Part shown: piece by piece, positions 1 to 11,205 of the stretch
Position numbering within the stretch: position 1 is the stretch's first letter
How the letters are laid out: each line of letters starts with the position of its first letter
Assembly (NCBI RefSeq): GCF_050948215.1
Contig: NC_135165.1
Location: 6,608,501 to 6,672,500 of the forward strand
DNA from: Halictus rubicundus
Lineage: Eukaryota; Arthropoda; Insecta; Hymenoptera; Halictidae
DNA length: 64,000 nucleotides
Direction of reading: 5' to 3'
Position numbers and translations under genes: made by a program
Notes under the pieces: generated by a model
Told to the model about the DNA's origin: nothing
Databases searched by the model: none
What the model saw: only the letters and a program-made list of their open reading frames with translations

Positions 1-1249
1 GAGCGAATGCCAACGCGTTCTTTCCTCCTCACCCGGCCTGCTCCTCTCCCGCTGTCCTGGTCCACGCGTATTTCACTGGCGCCGAGCTATTCGTAATTAG
101 AAGCCCATTCAGAACTACGCGGATCCACTCTACGTTGATGGATACCGACCATATCTCATGACCGACTGTGCTCCGCTGCCTTCCATCTCTTCGAGTGCGC
201 TCCGAGTGCACTAAAAGCCAAGATCTGGTCCCCGCTGATTTCTCATTGTGCCCGGGATGGCCGGAGGAGGTCCGATTAACCTATCATCGGGACGTTTTCT
301 TTCGCCCCTCCCGCGAATCAATGGAGTGCCACTTCTCGATCCGTGAGAAATCCGTCCTCGAGCTGTTCGACGATCGTAAAACGATCGACAAAAATTATCA
401 ACGATATTTCAATCGTCGTCGTGGTGCTACAATAATTGCGGTTGTGCGTTCCGGGGGGGCGATCGATCGATCCCCGGTGCTCTCGGGAACGATTCAATCC
501 CGCAGGCAGCTCACGGAAATTCATAATTACGGTTAGACAATAAAAGAGACCGCGCGGCGGCGGGGGCCAGGGAGGGCCAGCGGAATGCGTTTAATAAACG
601 TTGATCGCAGAAAATTGGCGAGGGGCCCAAACTCGAAACGGCCTCACGAGCGCCGCGCCGCCACGCTACGTGAGTCACTTTCACGCCCCCGGGGGAATTA
701 CCGCTCCCAATTAATTCGCTATTCGAAGGAATGTCCCATTAAGGCGTTTATTAATCCTGTCTTATTTCTATTAACACCATTGACCTTCGGCACGAGAACG
801 GACCGCGCGCCCCGGTCCCTGAGAAACCCGGCATGCGAATGTCCCGCTGAAAAATTACAAGAGCCCGAGGGGCCGGTTTAATCGCCTCAAATTACTGTAA
901 TATCGCGCGCCGCGAAATTACAGATGCGTCGCCGGGAATAATCGACCGTATGGAAAACGCGTTCGCTTCCGTTGTCGCGCGGTTCCTTTTTCGACGACGC
1001 GGACGCGCTGCGCCGCGCCGCGCCGCGCCGCGCCGGGTGTATCTTGCCAGCCGTTTCTCCCCTTTAAACATTCACGCACTCACCGCCCAGGAATTCGAGA
1101 ATAAGAAATAAGTATTCTTGTAACGTCGAATTAACCTCTTTGCCAATACACTCTTGCCCAACAACTTCTTTCATCTTCGAGATATTAGACCCTCGGACGC
1201 TCCTCACAAATAGTTGCATAAAACTTCGTAGGGTAGTGCTTCAAATCGT
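1..1249. other. Unassigned GC-rich, CpG-rich noncoding DNA
   Basis: No supported gene. Open frames here (the longest is 122 codons, at 168-536) have no recognisable domain and are contradicted by frames on the other strand. CpG is frequent, as expected for an insect genome with little germline methylation. A short GC pentamer repeat lies at 1011-1034 and is listed separately. From about 1090 onward the sequence becomes AT-rich as the first repeat element is approached. Confidence 0.5.
1011..1034. repeat. (CGCCG)n short tandem repeat
   Basis: About five tandem copies of a GC-only pentamer, read directly from the sequence. A similar GCGGC-type run occurs at 10101-10132. Confidence 0.8.
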
Positions 1250-1253
1250 TTAA

Positions 1254-1872
1254 CACTTTCCCCTGGCGCTACCATTTATTTTGCGGTTAAAGTGATTGCT
1301 AATCTACTGCGAATCATTACGCAGAGTAGACTGGAGTCAAACTACGTTATCAGCACTTCTATAATAACTTCAACGAGATGGAAATAATGTCCTATCAATC
1401 CTTATCTCTTTCGATCCTTTTACTATTTTAAATTTCATCTACACAATTTCGTCATCAACGCATAAATTCCACAGTCTAGTGATTAGACTTCTTTGAGAAT
1501 TTATATCTAATGTATGCCTGTGTATGCCCCAATGGCTTATCATTGTATCCATCAATACATCGACAACAACGAAATAGAATTTTATTTCCGTTTAGAGGAA
1601 GTCAATGAAATACAGAGAATTCTCGATATATGTCATCAACACGGGTTTCGTCAGCGTCGTGTATCAGGAGACATACCCTGAGCCGTGTTATGTTTACACT
1701 CCTCGGCATTCGAGGCCTCTCAAGCTTCGTGGCCCCTCATGGAGTGGGGATAATTCCGCGACGTTTATCATCCAAACCTTGGCGACATATATACAGAAAT
1801 CACTGTACATGTTCCGTAGATTGTATTCGAAATTTCCACCCTGACTCTAACCCGACATTATAGTGCAAGGGG
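1254..1872 (+). mobile_element. TTAA-flanked MITE, family C, interrupted by a nested MITE
   Basis: The element starts after TTAA at 1250-1253 with CACTTTCCCC and ends with a TAGTGCAAGGGG-type end followed by TTGA (1873-1876), a decayed TTAA. Its interior matches other family C copies: the segment around 1575-1605 (AATAGAATTTTATTTCCGTT) matches 63635 and 36905, and the ATTTATTTT..CGG segment near 1275 matches about 63520. At 1611-1612 it is interrupted by a TA-target MITE (1613-1805). The TTAA target suggests piggyBac-type mobilisation; no transposase is present. Confidence 0.65.
1613..1805 (+). mobile_element. TA-target MITE (CAGTGAATTCTCG family), nested
   Basis: A 193-bp element flanked by TA (1611-1612 and 1806-1807). 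The left end is CAGAGAATTCTCGATATATG. The right end, read inward on the other strand, is CAGTGATTTCTGTATATATG, an imperfect inverted repeat of about 20 bp. The interior (GTTATGTTTACACTCCTCGG, TGGGGATAATTCCGCGACG, TTTATCATCCA) is shared with copies at 7420, 40530, 46144 and 57359. TA duplication and CAGT ends are typical of Tc1/mariner/pogo elements. It has no coding capacity. Confidence 0.8.
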
Positions 1873-1876
1873 TTGA

Positions 1877-2775
1877 AACGACAAAAGTTGACTTATTTAG
1901 AATTCCGCTATTTAAAGAAACTAGACATGTCACAGTACCTGAAAACAGATAATGGGTGAGTTTTCATTCTGAGAGGTGTACGAACGTTGAGCAGACCTTC
2001 TTAGCGATTCCTCCGGACGAGAGCGAGCAAAACGTCGTAAAAATTGCCGTCGTTTTTGCGTGACTTTTATGAGATGCAAATGCAGGATGATCCGCAGTCC
2101 AGTGGCCGCTAGAGTCGTCGTTCGGTCGCGCGTTCCTCCGACTGCTATTAATTATCGGCAGTCACCGCCCTCGTGTTTGAAAATCCACCCCGACCGGGCA
2201 AAAATCGTGCCGTATTTCACGCGTTTTTTTCCACCGGACAAGACATCCACCCACCTCGGGGAAGAGAGCGAACGAAACAGAAACGCGAAAGCAAGAAACT
2301 CCGGCGGGCAAGCGGTGACGGCGTGACTTTCTCGCGGCGCAACCACCCTCCGCCTCCCCCCCTAACTCCGTTATTCATGCTCGTACCCACCCCCCATTCT
2401 TCCGTTCGCGGATCATATATTTTTCATCTGGCGTTTCCATCGCTTTCGCAACGCCCTCAGATATCGTCGTTAAATAATCGGCCGAGCGATCTTGCGAAGC
2501 GCTCCTCTCTCGCTCGCCTCCGCCTGTCCGCCCGGTTTTCTTTCTTTTACTAGGCCAGCTTTCCTCTTCCCTTAACCCATCCGCCGCTTCTGCTTTCCGA
2601 TTTATCTTCCTCTTAACCGGCGAGATTCGTCCTTTTCCTCTTCTCCCCCGTTCGCCGTCTCTGTTCCGCTTGCTTTCACGTGCCGAATGCTTCTCTTGCT
2701 CGCGTTTCGCTTCGGTAGCGAGCGCTATTTGCCCCGAGGAGCAAATGTAAACTGCCCTCTGGGCCAGTTTCATTG
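1877..2775. other. Unassigned DNA with a pyrimidine-rich block
   Basis: No gene is supported. From about 2340 to 2700 the plus strand is strongly C/T-biased, which creates long spurious frames on both strands (126 codons at 2173-2553 and 132 codons on the minus strand at 2375-2773, rich in R/K/E or S/P). No domain is recognisable. Confidence 0.45.
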
Positions 2776-2777
2776 TA

Positions 2778-2927
2778 CAGTGAGTGATCGCTGTGCGGAA
2801 TATTATCTAAATACTAAAACCGCTTGTACACGTTGACGAGACTACATTGGAACGATCAATTCTTGAATAATTGTATAATGTTATTATATTTTTCATATTG
2901 TGACTTTAATCATTTGATCACTCACTG
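2778..2927. mobile_element. TA-target MITE with CAGTGAGTGATC ends
   Basis: A 150-bp AT-rich element flanked by TA (2776-2777, 2928-2929). The left end is CAGTGAGTGATCG; the right end read inward is CAGTGAGTGATCA, giving a 12-bp perfect terminal inverted repeat. The ends share the CAGTGA start with the other TA-target MITEs here, but the interior differs. It is Tc1/mariner-like by target and ends and has no coding capacity. Confidence 0.75.
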
Positions 2928-2989
2928 TAACTAACGCCAATGGGACAAATAGAAAATGATCTATAATACCTTTTTTGGGTGGCTCGCTT

Positions 2990-3160
2990 GGAGTAGGCGT
3001 GGCCTCGTTGCTCTCCCTCTTGACGGGACCAGAGTAATGCTCCGAAGGGTCGCCTAACCTCGTTCCTGCTCTAACGACTCCATTCTGCAGTTATTGCAAT
3101 ATAAAACCACACCAATAGCTTCGTAACTAAAATCGTTCCCAAAGATGCATTTATAAAAAC
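2990..3160 (+). repeat. Dispersed repeat with GGCGTGGCC core, copy 1
   Basis: Contains GGCGTGGCCTCGTTGCTCT, then GACGGGACCAGAG and TGCTCCGAAGGG. The same ordered blocks occur at 52125-52290 (GGCGTGGCCTCGTGGCTCT, AGGGCCAGTG, TGCTCCGAAGGG), followed in both by a CAATAGCTTC(A/G)TAA block. The element class is unknown: no terminal inverted repeats or target duplication were found. Confidence 0.5.
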
Positions 3161-3324
3161 ATAACCTCTTTCGTTTTCGTTGGCTGTAGCAACTGCTGTT
3201 AAAAATTTGAGTAATTACTGAACGACACCCAAGTCGTTCGAATATAGCAACAGTACATCCTAGAGGACTTTATAATTATGGAGCAATTGCTATATTCACA
3301 TTGTTCCCTCCCTTTAGAGCGTTC

Positions 3325-3400
3325 TGAGTAGGCGTGGCCTCGTTGCCCTCAACTCCGACGGAGCCAGGACAGTGCTCCATAGGGAAATCTGAGTCCGTAT
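3325..3400 (+). repeat. Dispersed repeat with GGCGTGGCC core, copy 2 (partial)
   Basis: GAGTAGGCGTGGCCTCGTTG followed by GGAGCCAGGACAGTGCTCC. It matches copy 1, which lies about 330 bp upstream in the same orientation, and the copy at 52125. Only the core is shared, so this is a fragment or a diverged copy. Confidence 0.45.
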
Positions 3401-4192
3401 ATGATCTAACTATGGATTTGCCTCGTCTTCCCCTTCAGAAATTTTCTTTCGCGACCCTGAAATCTTCTTCCTCCTCGATTATGGTCGCCTTGCTCCAGCT
3501 CATGCTTCAACGACGCGCAACGCTCGGCGATCCAACGACCACAGTGAACTCCGCATGATAATTCTTTCTGTCGACGCAGGACGCGTATCGAGCGGAACAC
3601 GACGCGTGTACGCGCGCGAGAAACGTGTACACGGTGTCGACATGCCCGATCCTGCGGCGCAAATCGGCAGGTGGGTGGATAAGTGGCAGAGCTACGCAGA
3701 CGAAGGTAGTCTAGCATCGGATCTACAGGGTGGTCCTTGGAAGTTTCATAAAATACAAACTCCGAAGTCTTCGGCGATTTTCTGTGTTTTATATTTACTG
3801 GAACGATCGTCCGGCAGAATCATCAAAATGGTCTCGTTAAACGATTTCCCGTTAATGAAGTTGATCTCCTTGGTAAAGGTCCCCGATCGATTCACTTTTA
3901 TGAAATACTTCTCCGATATTGCATCCTCGCGGGCGTGAAATTCCCTGCTTTGGTACGCCTCGCCGGCGGAATACCGATTTTGATCAAATTCGTATATTCG
4001 CACGGGATTCGATACAATTTCGAGGTAGGTACGTAACACACGTGCCCCATGGAAAGCCCAGAGCGACTGAATTTCGTTAATGACAAATACGTCCGTGCGT
4101 AACGATGGCTCGCGGAATAATTTCATGCTGCTTTGTGCCCGATAAAAATCGACGTTTCGCTTAATTAATACGAGCCCCCGTAGCCGCGCGTG

Positions 4193-4193
<1 letters not shown>
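3400..4193. other. Unassigned DNA between the GGCGTGGCC repeat and an (AG)n tract
   Basis: No recognisable gene. An open frame on the minus strand (3746-4126, 126 codons) has a fairly even amino-acid composition without low complexity. A 127-codon frame on the plus strand overlaps it, no known domain is visible and no splice or promoter context supports either, so neither is called a gene. Confidence 0.4.
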
Positions 4194-4236
<43 letters not shown>

Positions 4237-4238
4237 CG
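4194..4238. repeat. (AG)n microsatellite
   Basis: An uninterrupted AG run to about 4227, then slightly degenerate AG/CG-rich sequence. Confidence 0.95.
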
Positions 4239-6156
4239 CGCGCGAGAGAACATACAAACGTTTTATTGATTGATTCCTACGTCGCGGCGGCGGCGTCGAC
4301 GGTTTAAAAGAGGAAAATATTTATCGTACAATTAATTAACGCTGTTTTCGAAGCGACGTCCGGTCGCGTGCGTTTCACAAGTTTAACCGGTGCTCGCGCG
4401 ACAACGCGTACGCCACATAGGATTCCTCGGGTTACATTTACGTTCGTTACACATCATTATCCGACCGGACCAGGCACTTCTGCCTACTGCATTAATCATT
4501 ATCGGAATAGTCATGAGTACACAGGTATCGATTGCGCTTCTCTTTGACAGCGATAGGAATATTTGGAGCGTGCAAATGTTGGTTATGCACGCAACATTGC
4601 TCACAATTTGATCGCGCTCTGTTCGATCAACAGGCACGACATCTTCCGTTTATCTGTGCACGTGACCGTAATACGAAATCGATCAAGATGCGCCTGGCAC
4701 TGGTTCCATTAATCGGGTCCGCAATAATTTCAAGAACAATGCCTCCCGTGATTGCTATCTCCTACAGGAAAACACAAAACCTCCCTTGCTCAAGCTACGA
4801 ACCCTCTGACTGCAACCATAATATTACAGAAGCACCGAATTAGAAGAGTTCAAGTTAACGGTAGCATCCTTCAAATCGGATCGGATTTTGAGGTTTGAAA
4901 ATTCGAAATGATTTTTTTTTTTTTTTGTTCCATTGTCAGGTGAAACGCAGAGCTAATTTTGTGTCACTTTCCATTTCACTTTCTATGTAAATGTAAATGC
5001 AAAAATACACGTTTACATTCGCGGAAGACTTGCTTGTCTCATTTCTGTTTCAATCAAATTTTTTAAGACAGTGAGCTTACTTTTTAATATACGTACGAAT
5101 TGTATAGAATATCTTATTTCGTAAATTCGATACCGTCGGTCCTCGGGGACTGATATGGCGTTTAACATGTTAATCGGAAGCGCAATATTTTCGAGAACAA
5201 TGACGTCAATTACTCCCTGTAACAAAACGGAAATTCTGTATCGTTCAGAATACCGTCTCTCGTCGGAGCGATATACCGACGGATTTCTCAAATAGAAAAA
5301 TTCCAGCTGTCATTGTGCGAGAACATTAACATCAATATCCTTCGTATCGGACAGATCGGATTTCCGATAATTCGAAGCTTGGAAACGAGAAAAGACCGTT
5401 TTCGTATTATCCAGAGGAAAACACAATTTCCCCGAATATTTCCGTCATTTCGCGACGTTAATTTCTGTCTCGTCCGGCGGACGAATCGATTCGATTCGCT
5501 GATATCATTTTTCTCACCGCATAAACGGCCCGATAATCCCTTTGACAGGCGCGCACGGGGCGCGCATATATCCCTTCCACCGTGCGGCTGACAATTCCGT
5601 CATTGTTTGTCATCGATCTCCGCTTCAAAGCGTAATTTCCCGATTACATTATCATACGCGCGGCACGATACTCCCGCGACCGTTCTGGCCCCGGTGTTTC
5701 GCGAGCCTGCACCCCCGCCCCTCCGCCGGCGAGCTGCGAAACGCTTATCTCCGACGAGAAAGCATATCGCAGTGAAAACAAGACCGATTACGCGGCACGG
5801 GGAGCACATTACGCTAAGCGATTCGCTGATTCCGACCGATCGAGGGACAATTTCGACGGTGTTTGCCGGCCACCCTGTACACAGACCGGCCGGCCGATAG
5901 TTGCACTGGTATGCACTTAGGCTACAATACGCCCGGGTACATTGTGTCTCTCGCGTAAGCGTTAATACCGGCACAAGAGCGGTAACGGTGGTGGCAGGGG
6001 AGCGGGGTGTGGTGAACAACGCCACAAAGAGGAAGATCCAGAGAGACCGAGAGGGACAGAGAGCGAGAGAGCGAGAGAGAGAAGGAGAGACAGAAGGACC
6101 AAGGAGCATGCCAGAACCAAAGAGAAGGTAATAGCGGATAGGATAGGAGAGAGACG

Positions 6157-6159
<3 letters not shown>
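4239..6159. other. Unassigned DNA with diverged internal direct repeats
   Basis: No gene is supported. Three short related segments at about 4491-4538, 4709-4756 and 5170-5220 share TTAATCGG, GCAATA and AGAACAATG-type blocks (see findings). A poly-T run lies at 4912-4926. Frames of up to 169 codons in the 5600-6130 part are low-complexity R/S-rich and overlap on both strands. Confidence 0.45.

Positions 6160-6203
<44 letters not shown>
6160..6203. repeat. (AG)n microsatellite
   Basis: About 21 consecutive AG units. Serine/leucine-rich open frames here are artefacts of the repeat. Confidence 0.95.
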
Positions 6204-6206
<3 letters not shown>

Positions 6207-7417
6207 AATCCGAGCTCGATACATCTCCGTTGCTTGCGGAGGATCGCAATGCCGCGACATTGTTCCCGTTTGCGGCGGCTGCGTCGAACGTGTCGTGGCT
6301 ACGAGAACGTTCTGGCTTCCATACGTGCGCCCGAACTGATGCAATTGATCCCGCAACAGATCGCGCCGATACTTTTACGGGACGCTATTCTTTTTCATAA
6401 CTAGTTAACGAGACCGAGCCGCGTCGGTGCATGTTGACCGCCACCGCGTTATGAAATCGCATCAACGCATTATGCTTGGAAACGCGAGTCCGTGTGATGA
6501 TCTTCAGGTTCGAGCCACAAAGAAACAGACGAGATGGGGAACTAGATTAACACGGGGATTGCCGCGGTGGTCACAGGTGACCGGCGCTATTAACCGTAAC
6601 GTCGAGTCAGTCATAAACATTTCGAACACCATCTACTATATGCGTATGTTATTAATTGACTGCGGGTTTTATGTACTTATGAGAAAAATCAGTAGGCAGT
6701 AATAATCCTATTAATAGTCCTACTAATAATCCTGCATTTTCAACTCATTGGTATTTTTAAGAAAAGAGCTGAATGTTTACGCGGATCCTGTATCTTGCAG
6801 TTAATGGAGACAATTTTTAGTTTGCGTAAGAATCCGCAGTCTAGTTATTAATTTCCTTTAAACCGACGTAAAATTCTATTTTGTTCTTGTCGATGTGTAA
6901 CCATTGGAGAATACGTAGACATACAATAAATATAAGAAGTATACTTCTTAAACATTCGAATTCTACCGCGCTAGTCGAGTAGGTAAAGTAGAGTACGGAT
7001 AAAATATGACTCAGCAGATTAGAGAGTAATTAGCACGCTTTGAGCAATATAAAAGTGGAACTAATTTGTAACCTGTGAGGGACAAGATTGTAATTAATAA
7101 ACATTGAATGTTGTTTCTCATTTTTACAGGTTTGTAAACTATCTTATAAATAAGGGGGGAATACTGTAAATAGCTGTATAATATAATAAAACTCATTTTT
7201 ACAGAGAAACGTTTCGGTTTGTTGTTATATTAATCTTGCCCTAGATTAATAATAATTAAATCACATATTATATAAATATAAACTGTTAGTTCTTCCAAGA
7301 AATTATAAACGACGAACAAGTTCTTTTCAATCCAGTGTTTACCCCCACCATCAAGAAAACAATATTCCAGTGTTGCTGGAATTGCCTAGACGACGCGCGA
7401 CACACGGCGTATGTGGA
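6204..7417. other. Unassigned DNA, turning AT-rich after 6600
   Basis: Nothing coding is supported. The AT-rich half contains a family C fragment in reverse orientation (6835-6945, listed separately). No tRNA or rRNA was seen. Confidence 0.45.
6835..6945 (-). mobile_element. Family C MITE fragment, reverse orientation
   Basis: Contains ATTAATTTCCTTTAAACCG and AAAATTCTATTTTG, the reverse complement of the conserved AAAATAGAATTTTA..GGAAATTAAT core found at 63632 and 36905. TTAA-flanked ends could not be located, so this is a relic. The true limits are uncertain. Confidence 0.45.
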
Positions 7418-7419
7418 TA

Positions 7420-7573
7420 CAGTGAATACATAGATACAGTGTTATGTTTACACTCCTCGTGTCCGAGGCCTCTCGAGCTTCTTGGCCCATCACGGGATAT
7501 ACCTCGCGGTAGTGGGGATAATTACGCGACGTTTATCATCCAGGCCTTGGCGACATATATAGAGAAATCACTG
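7420..7573 (+). mobile_element. TA-target MITE (CAGTGAATTCTCG family), internally deleted
   Basis: A 154-bp copy flanked by TA (7418-7419, 7574-7575). It lacks roughly 40 bp of the left part present in the 190-bp copies but keeps GTTATGTTTACACTCCTCG, TGGGGATAATTACGCGACG, TTTATCATCCAG and the right end AGAGAAATCACTG. Confidence 0.7.
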
Positions 7574-7644
7574 TATTTACTGTTTCAACCACCTCGATAT
7601 TCTATAGAATTGTCCAAATTGAATATCGCGTCTCCAGATTGGAA

Positions 7645-7693
7645 TAAAATACAACTATTCCAGACCTTGGCGACATATATACAGAAATCACTG
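7645..7693 (+). mobile_element. Solo right end of the TA-target MITE
   Basis: A second copy of the right end only (CAGACCTTGGCGACATATAT, then ACAGAAATCACTG followed by TA), about 70 bp after the preceding element. It may be an older copy whose left part was lost, or a local duplication. Confidence 0.6.
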
Positions 7694-7741
7694 TACTGAT
7701 CAATTTTCAGTCAAGCCAGCGGAAACCCCTTTAGGCTTTAA

Positions 7742-7911
7742 ACCCCTAACCTTGTAATATCTACTTAAACCCCTGACGAAGAATTAGAACATGAATTAAA
7801 CAGGTGTGTTGCTAATTTCCTTTAAGTCGGAATAAAATTCTGTCGTATTTAATCATTAGAAGAAAATAGAAGCGCAATAGATATCAATTTCCAAATCACA
7901 GTGCAATGGGG
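7742..7911 (-). mobile_element. TTAA-flanked MITE, family C, short copy in reverse orientation
   Basis: A 170-bp element between TTAA at 7738-7741 and 7912-7915. Ends: ACCCCTAACCTTGTAATATC on the left; on the right, read inward, CCCCATTGCACTGTGATTTG. The interior AATTTCCTTTAAGTCGG and AATAAAATTCTGTCG matches the family C core in reverse complement. Confidence 0.6.
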
Positions 7912-8464
7912 TTAAGTGATTTGTTGGAGGAAATATAACCTGGCTACCAGAGGATTACGATTTCGTTTAGCCCGTTTCACGTCAGACTCCCACGATCGTC
8001 CGAAGCCGCGGGTAGGATCGTTTTCGAAAAATCTGTGATTCGTGATTCCAAGGGGCCTGGGGAAGGAGGACGTGGGAACAATGCGGCTGAACGGTACATT
8101 GTAGCCGAACCGGCAGGAGTAATCGCGACTACTGTCTCCGTGGGGAGCAGAGCGTGGGCGTAACGAGTCGGAGATGTTCTACGAGGGTAGCATCCTCCGT
8201 TTGACTTCGAACCCAGCTCCGGCGATGACTTCAATCCCTTACTGACTGTCTCGAGTATCTCGCGACGATGCTCCGCATAGCGTCGCGGGCCGCCGCGCCG
8301 TTGCATTAGCCGCAACGCGTTCAGACGCGGGTTGGCAGCTCTGGACGCTTTTGCGTCAGCTTTCGTCAGCTACTCCTCTGAAGTATCCGAAGCTTGGCAC
8401 GAGATACAGAAAGTCGAGAATAAAAATCGACGTGTCTGCGCGTGAAGGAGAGAGAGGGGGAGGG

Positions 8465-8487
8465 GAGGAGGAGGAGGAGGAGGAGGT
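8465..8487. repeat. (GGA)n microsatellite
   Basis: Seven to eight GGA/GAG units. It gives spurious poly-R or poly-S frames. Confidence 0.85.
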
Positions 8488-10100
8488 ACCGGTGCGGTGA
8501 ATACCGTAAAAGAGGATTGAAGGGGACAGCGGGCGATGATAGTGGGGGTAAAGGGGCCAGGGTGTTGCGGGGGTGGCTAGCGGTGCGTTGGATTTGCGGC
8601 AGAGAGTTTCGACGAGGCTCTTTCTATCCATTACGATCGGGGCGGAGGAAAGGCCGTGTGCCGCTGCGAAAGTGTTTTAAAGGGAAACGTCGAAGCGTTT
8701 GGATCGGCCGCGTTTCACGCACGCTTTTTATATCCATGAGATTTTTATGGTTTTAATGATGCACTCGTGCGCCGCCGGGACTTAAACTGCTTTTAAATTC
8801 CGCGCGAACGGCGAATCTCTTCCATCTCCCGCGGGGCCCTCTCGCCGCGTCTTTCTTTCTTTTTGCCCGGGGTAACCGCTCGGCCGGAAACAGATGGAAT
8901 TGTTTATGTCTTTCAACGATCGAATCGCTACCCCCGGCTCCTGGAAACGCCGATACAAATCCCCGAACCCGCTAAAATGGCCAATGGCCCCCAACAATTT
9001 CATGCGGGATTCTCGCTCTCCTCCTACAGAGATCGGGGCCGTGGTTCATCAATCATCCGGCGTTACTGTATTAGTGCAGGCCCGAGCGCGCGCGCGTACG
9101 CTCTCGCGGGGCGGTTCTTCGCAGGAATTACAACATCCGAACACAAGTTTGATATAATACCGAGTGATTTCGCGGGATAAGTGGGCCTCCATTGTACGGA
9201 AAGGAAACGATAGGCGATTAAGGAGAAGCTCGGAAACGGGAGGGTCGATCGAACACAATGTACTCGCTATCAGTGCGTGGGTCTAAGGCTCCGGTATTCA
9301 ATTATGCAACGAACATCATCCTCGTTCTGTGGTTGGCCGCGCTCCATTTCACTTTCGAGGGGCTGGAGACGCACCCTCTCTCGCCGGCACCAGGGGTGGA
9401 ATCACCGACGGAGGCCACCCGCTACTGTTTCTGCGGATCCTTGGGCTCGTGTCGAACCGCGTTCTCGTTCTATTATTCGGGATTACGTGGCTTTCAGGAA
9501 AGAAAAAAGGAAAGACGACGGCCAGGGGAGCAGAAGTTATATAACCGGGGAATTATGCAAATCCCGGCTATTATTATTTAAAAACCGAGACTTCGGTGGT
9601 CGTTAAGAGATCCTCGAGGCTTCGGTGAAAATCATTTAAAAAACAATCTCGCCGGGCTGGAATACTTAATGCGCCGTGTAACTATCTTCTTTATTTCCAC
9701 GGGAATATCGCGCGATGATTCCGGGACATTTCGGCGAACGAAATTCGTCGGGGACTTCCGGTAAGCTATTTAGGCGCGTCGCTTTCCTTTCTCGCTCGAG
9801 ACGGGAGTGGGTGCCTTCTTCCCTAAAAATGTTTACGGACGTCACGGGTATGGCTTCGCTTCTATACATAATGCATTCGGCATATAAGAACGTCTCACGT
9901 GTTCCTTTGGAGTGTAACAGGATTTAGAGCGGTAAAGAGATGAGGACACGCGGATAGCGGAAAGGGGGCGAGAACCGATATATCGAACCGCGAATTATTC
10001 ATGCTGACACACGAATCACCGTGGGCCTAGTTCTTTCGGGGCGGAAAACGGGATCAAAGATGTCCCGACTGCATGTGAATTCGATTAACCCTATTTCGAG

Positions 10101-10132
10101 ACGGCGCGGCGCGGCGCGGCGTGGCGGCGGCA
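10101..10132. repeat. (GGCGC)n short tandem repeat
   Basis: About five GCGGC-type units followed by GGC triplets. Confidence 0.75.
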
Positions 10133-11205
10133 GCATCAGCCCCGATGATCTTATCCGCCTCGCTGTCTAGTCCGCGAGATGCGCTCTCGTGGTTTTCCGA
10201 GCCGTTTCCGCGTCCTTTGAGGCGGCTCGAACGCTGGCAAATCGTCCGGAATGTGTCAGGAGGATACCCTTTCGAAGAATTAGCAGTCCTTTGGCTCCCC
10301 CCCGCGACATTTGTTTCCGACACAGTAATTTCTCCGACCCTCAACCTTTCGGATCCCCCCCCCCTGATTCACGATTACCCCGTCATTAATCGCGAAAATC
10401 GACTCCTCGATATTTTCTCGGGGGCGCGGCTGCTGGCCCTTTCAGGCTTGATTAAACGGTCCCATAGAATTTCAAAATTCCTCCACGAAAGGGGATTTAA
10501 GAGTTCCCCGGTAAAATGAACGTCAGGATCGCGGCGTGCCGGTCTTTAACCCAAAAACGTCCGGCGCATTACAGGCCGATAATCGAAAATCAATAAGGAC
10601 GATAAAAAGCATAAGGAAACCGGAGATACCGTGCGCGAGAGAGAACCTCGTTGCATAATAAATCTCTCCTACGAACCCCGCGGGATCGTGCTGGTAGACT
10701 TCGGCCTCGATACTTCGTTCGGAAAGTCTCGCGCGAAAACCAATTGATTCGATCGCGATCGTATCGTCCGCACGAATAATGACGGCGGCACGTCATCCCG
10801 CGATAACCGCTGTCCTGATGCAACCTGGCTAGTTAAGAAAGGTAAACATTGTGCCGAACTCGATCTGGGCCGAGTGTGCCACTTCAAGATCTAGCAGCCT
10901 ACGAAGAGGCCCTCACTATAAAGCACCTATCGATTTTCTTCGTTTTCGCAAACCAATAAGACCTAACAAGAATACATTACACCTCAAAATTTATGTGTAC
11001 CGATAGGGGTCACACTCTCTAGCCATATTCATGGGTGCTTTATGCTTCAAGCAACTGACAAATCTCCTGACAGATCTACAATAATTTTTGAAGCGAAGAA
11101 AGAGCAATGAGATGTACATAGCCTGTTCTGTCACACAGTTCAGATCTTAGAATTCCATCATGGAAAAATGAATTAATAGACACACAAGTTCCGTCGCCTG
11201 ATTAA

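Larger units (their letters stand above)
7916..11201. other. Unassigned unique DNA, mostly GC-rich
   Basis: No supported gene in 3.3 kb. A GGA-rich microsatellite lies at 8465-8487 and a (GCGGC)-like run at 10101-10132. Several 90-130 codon frames overlap on both strands and contain no domain. AT content rises after 10900 towards the MITE at 11206. Confidence 0.45.

Noticed and set aside
6151..6356. Serine/leucine-rich protein across the AG repeat
   Set aside because: Translation of an (AG)n/(CT)n microsatellite; the same artefact occurs at 36058 and 45711.
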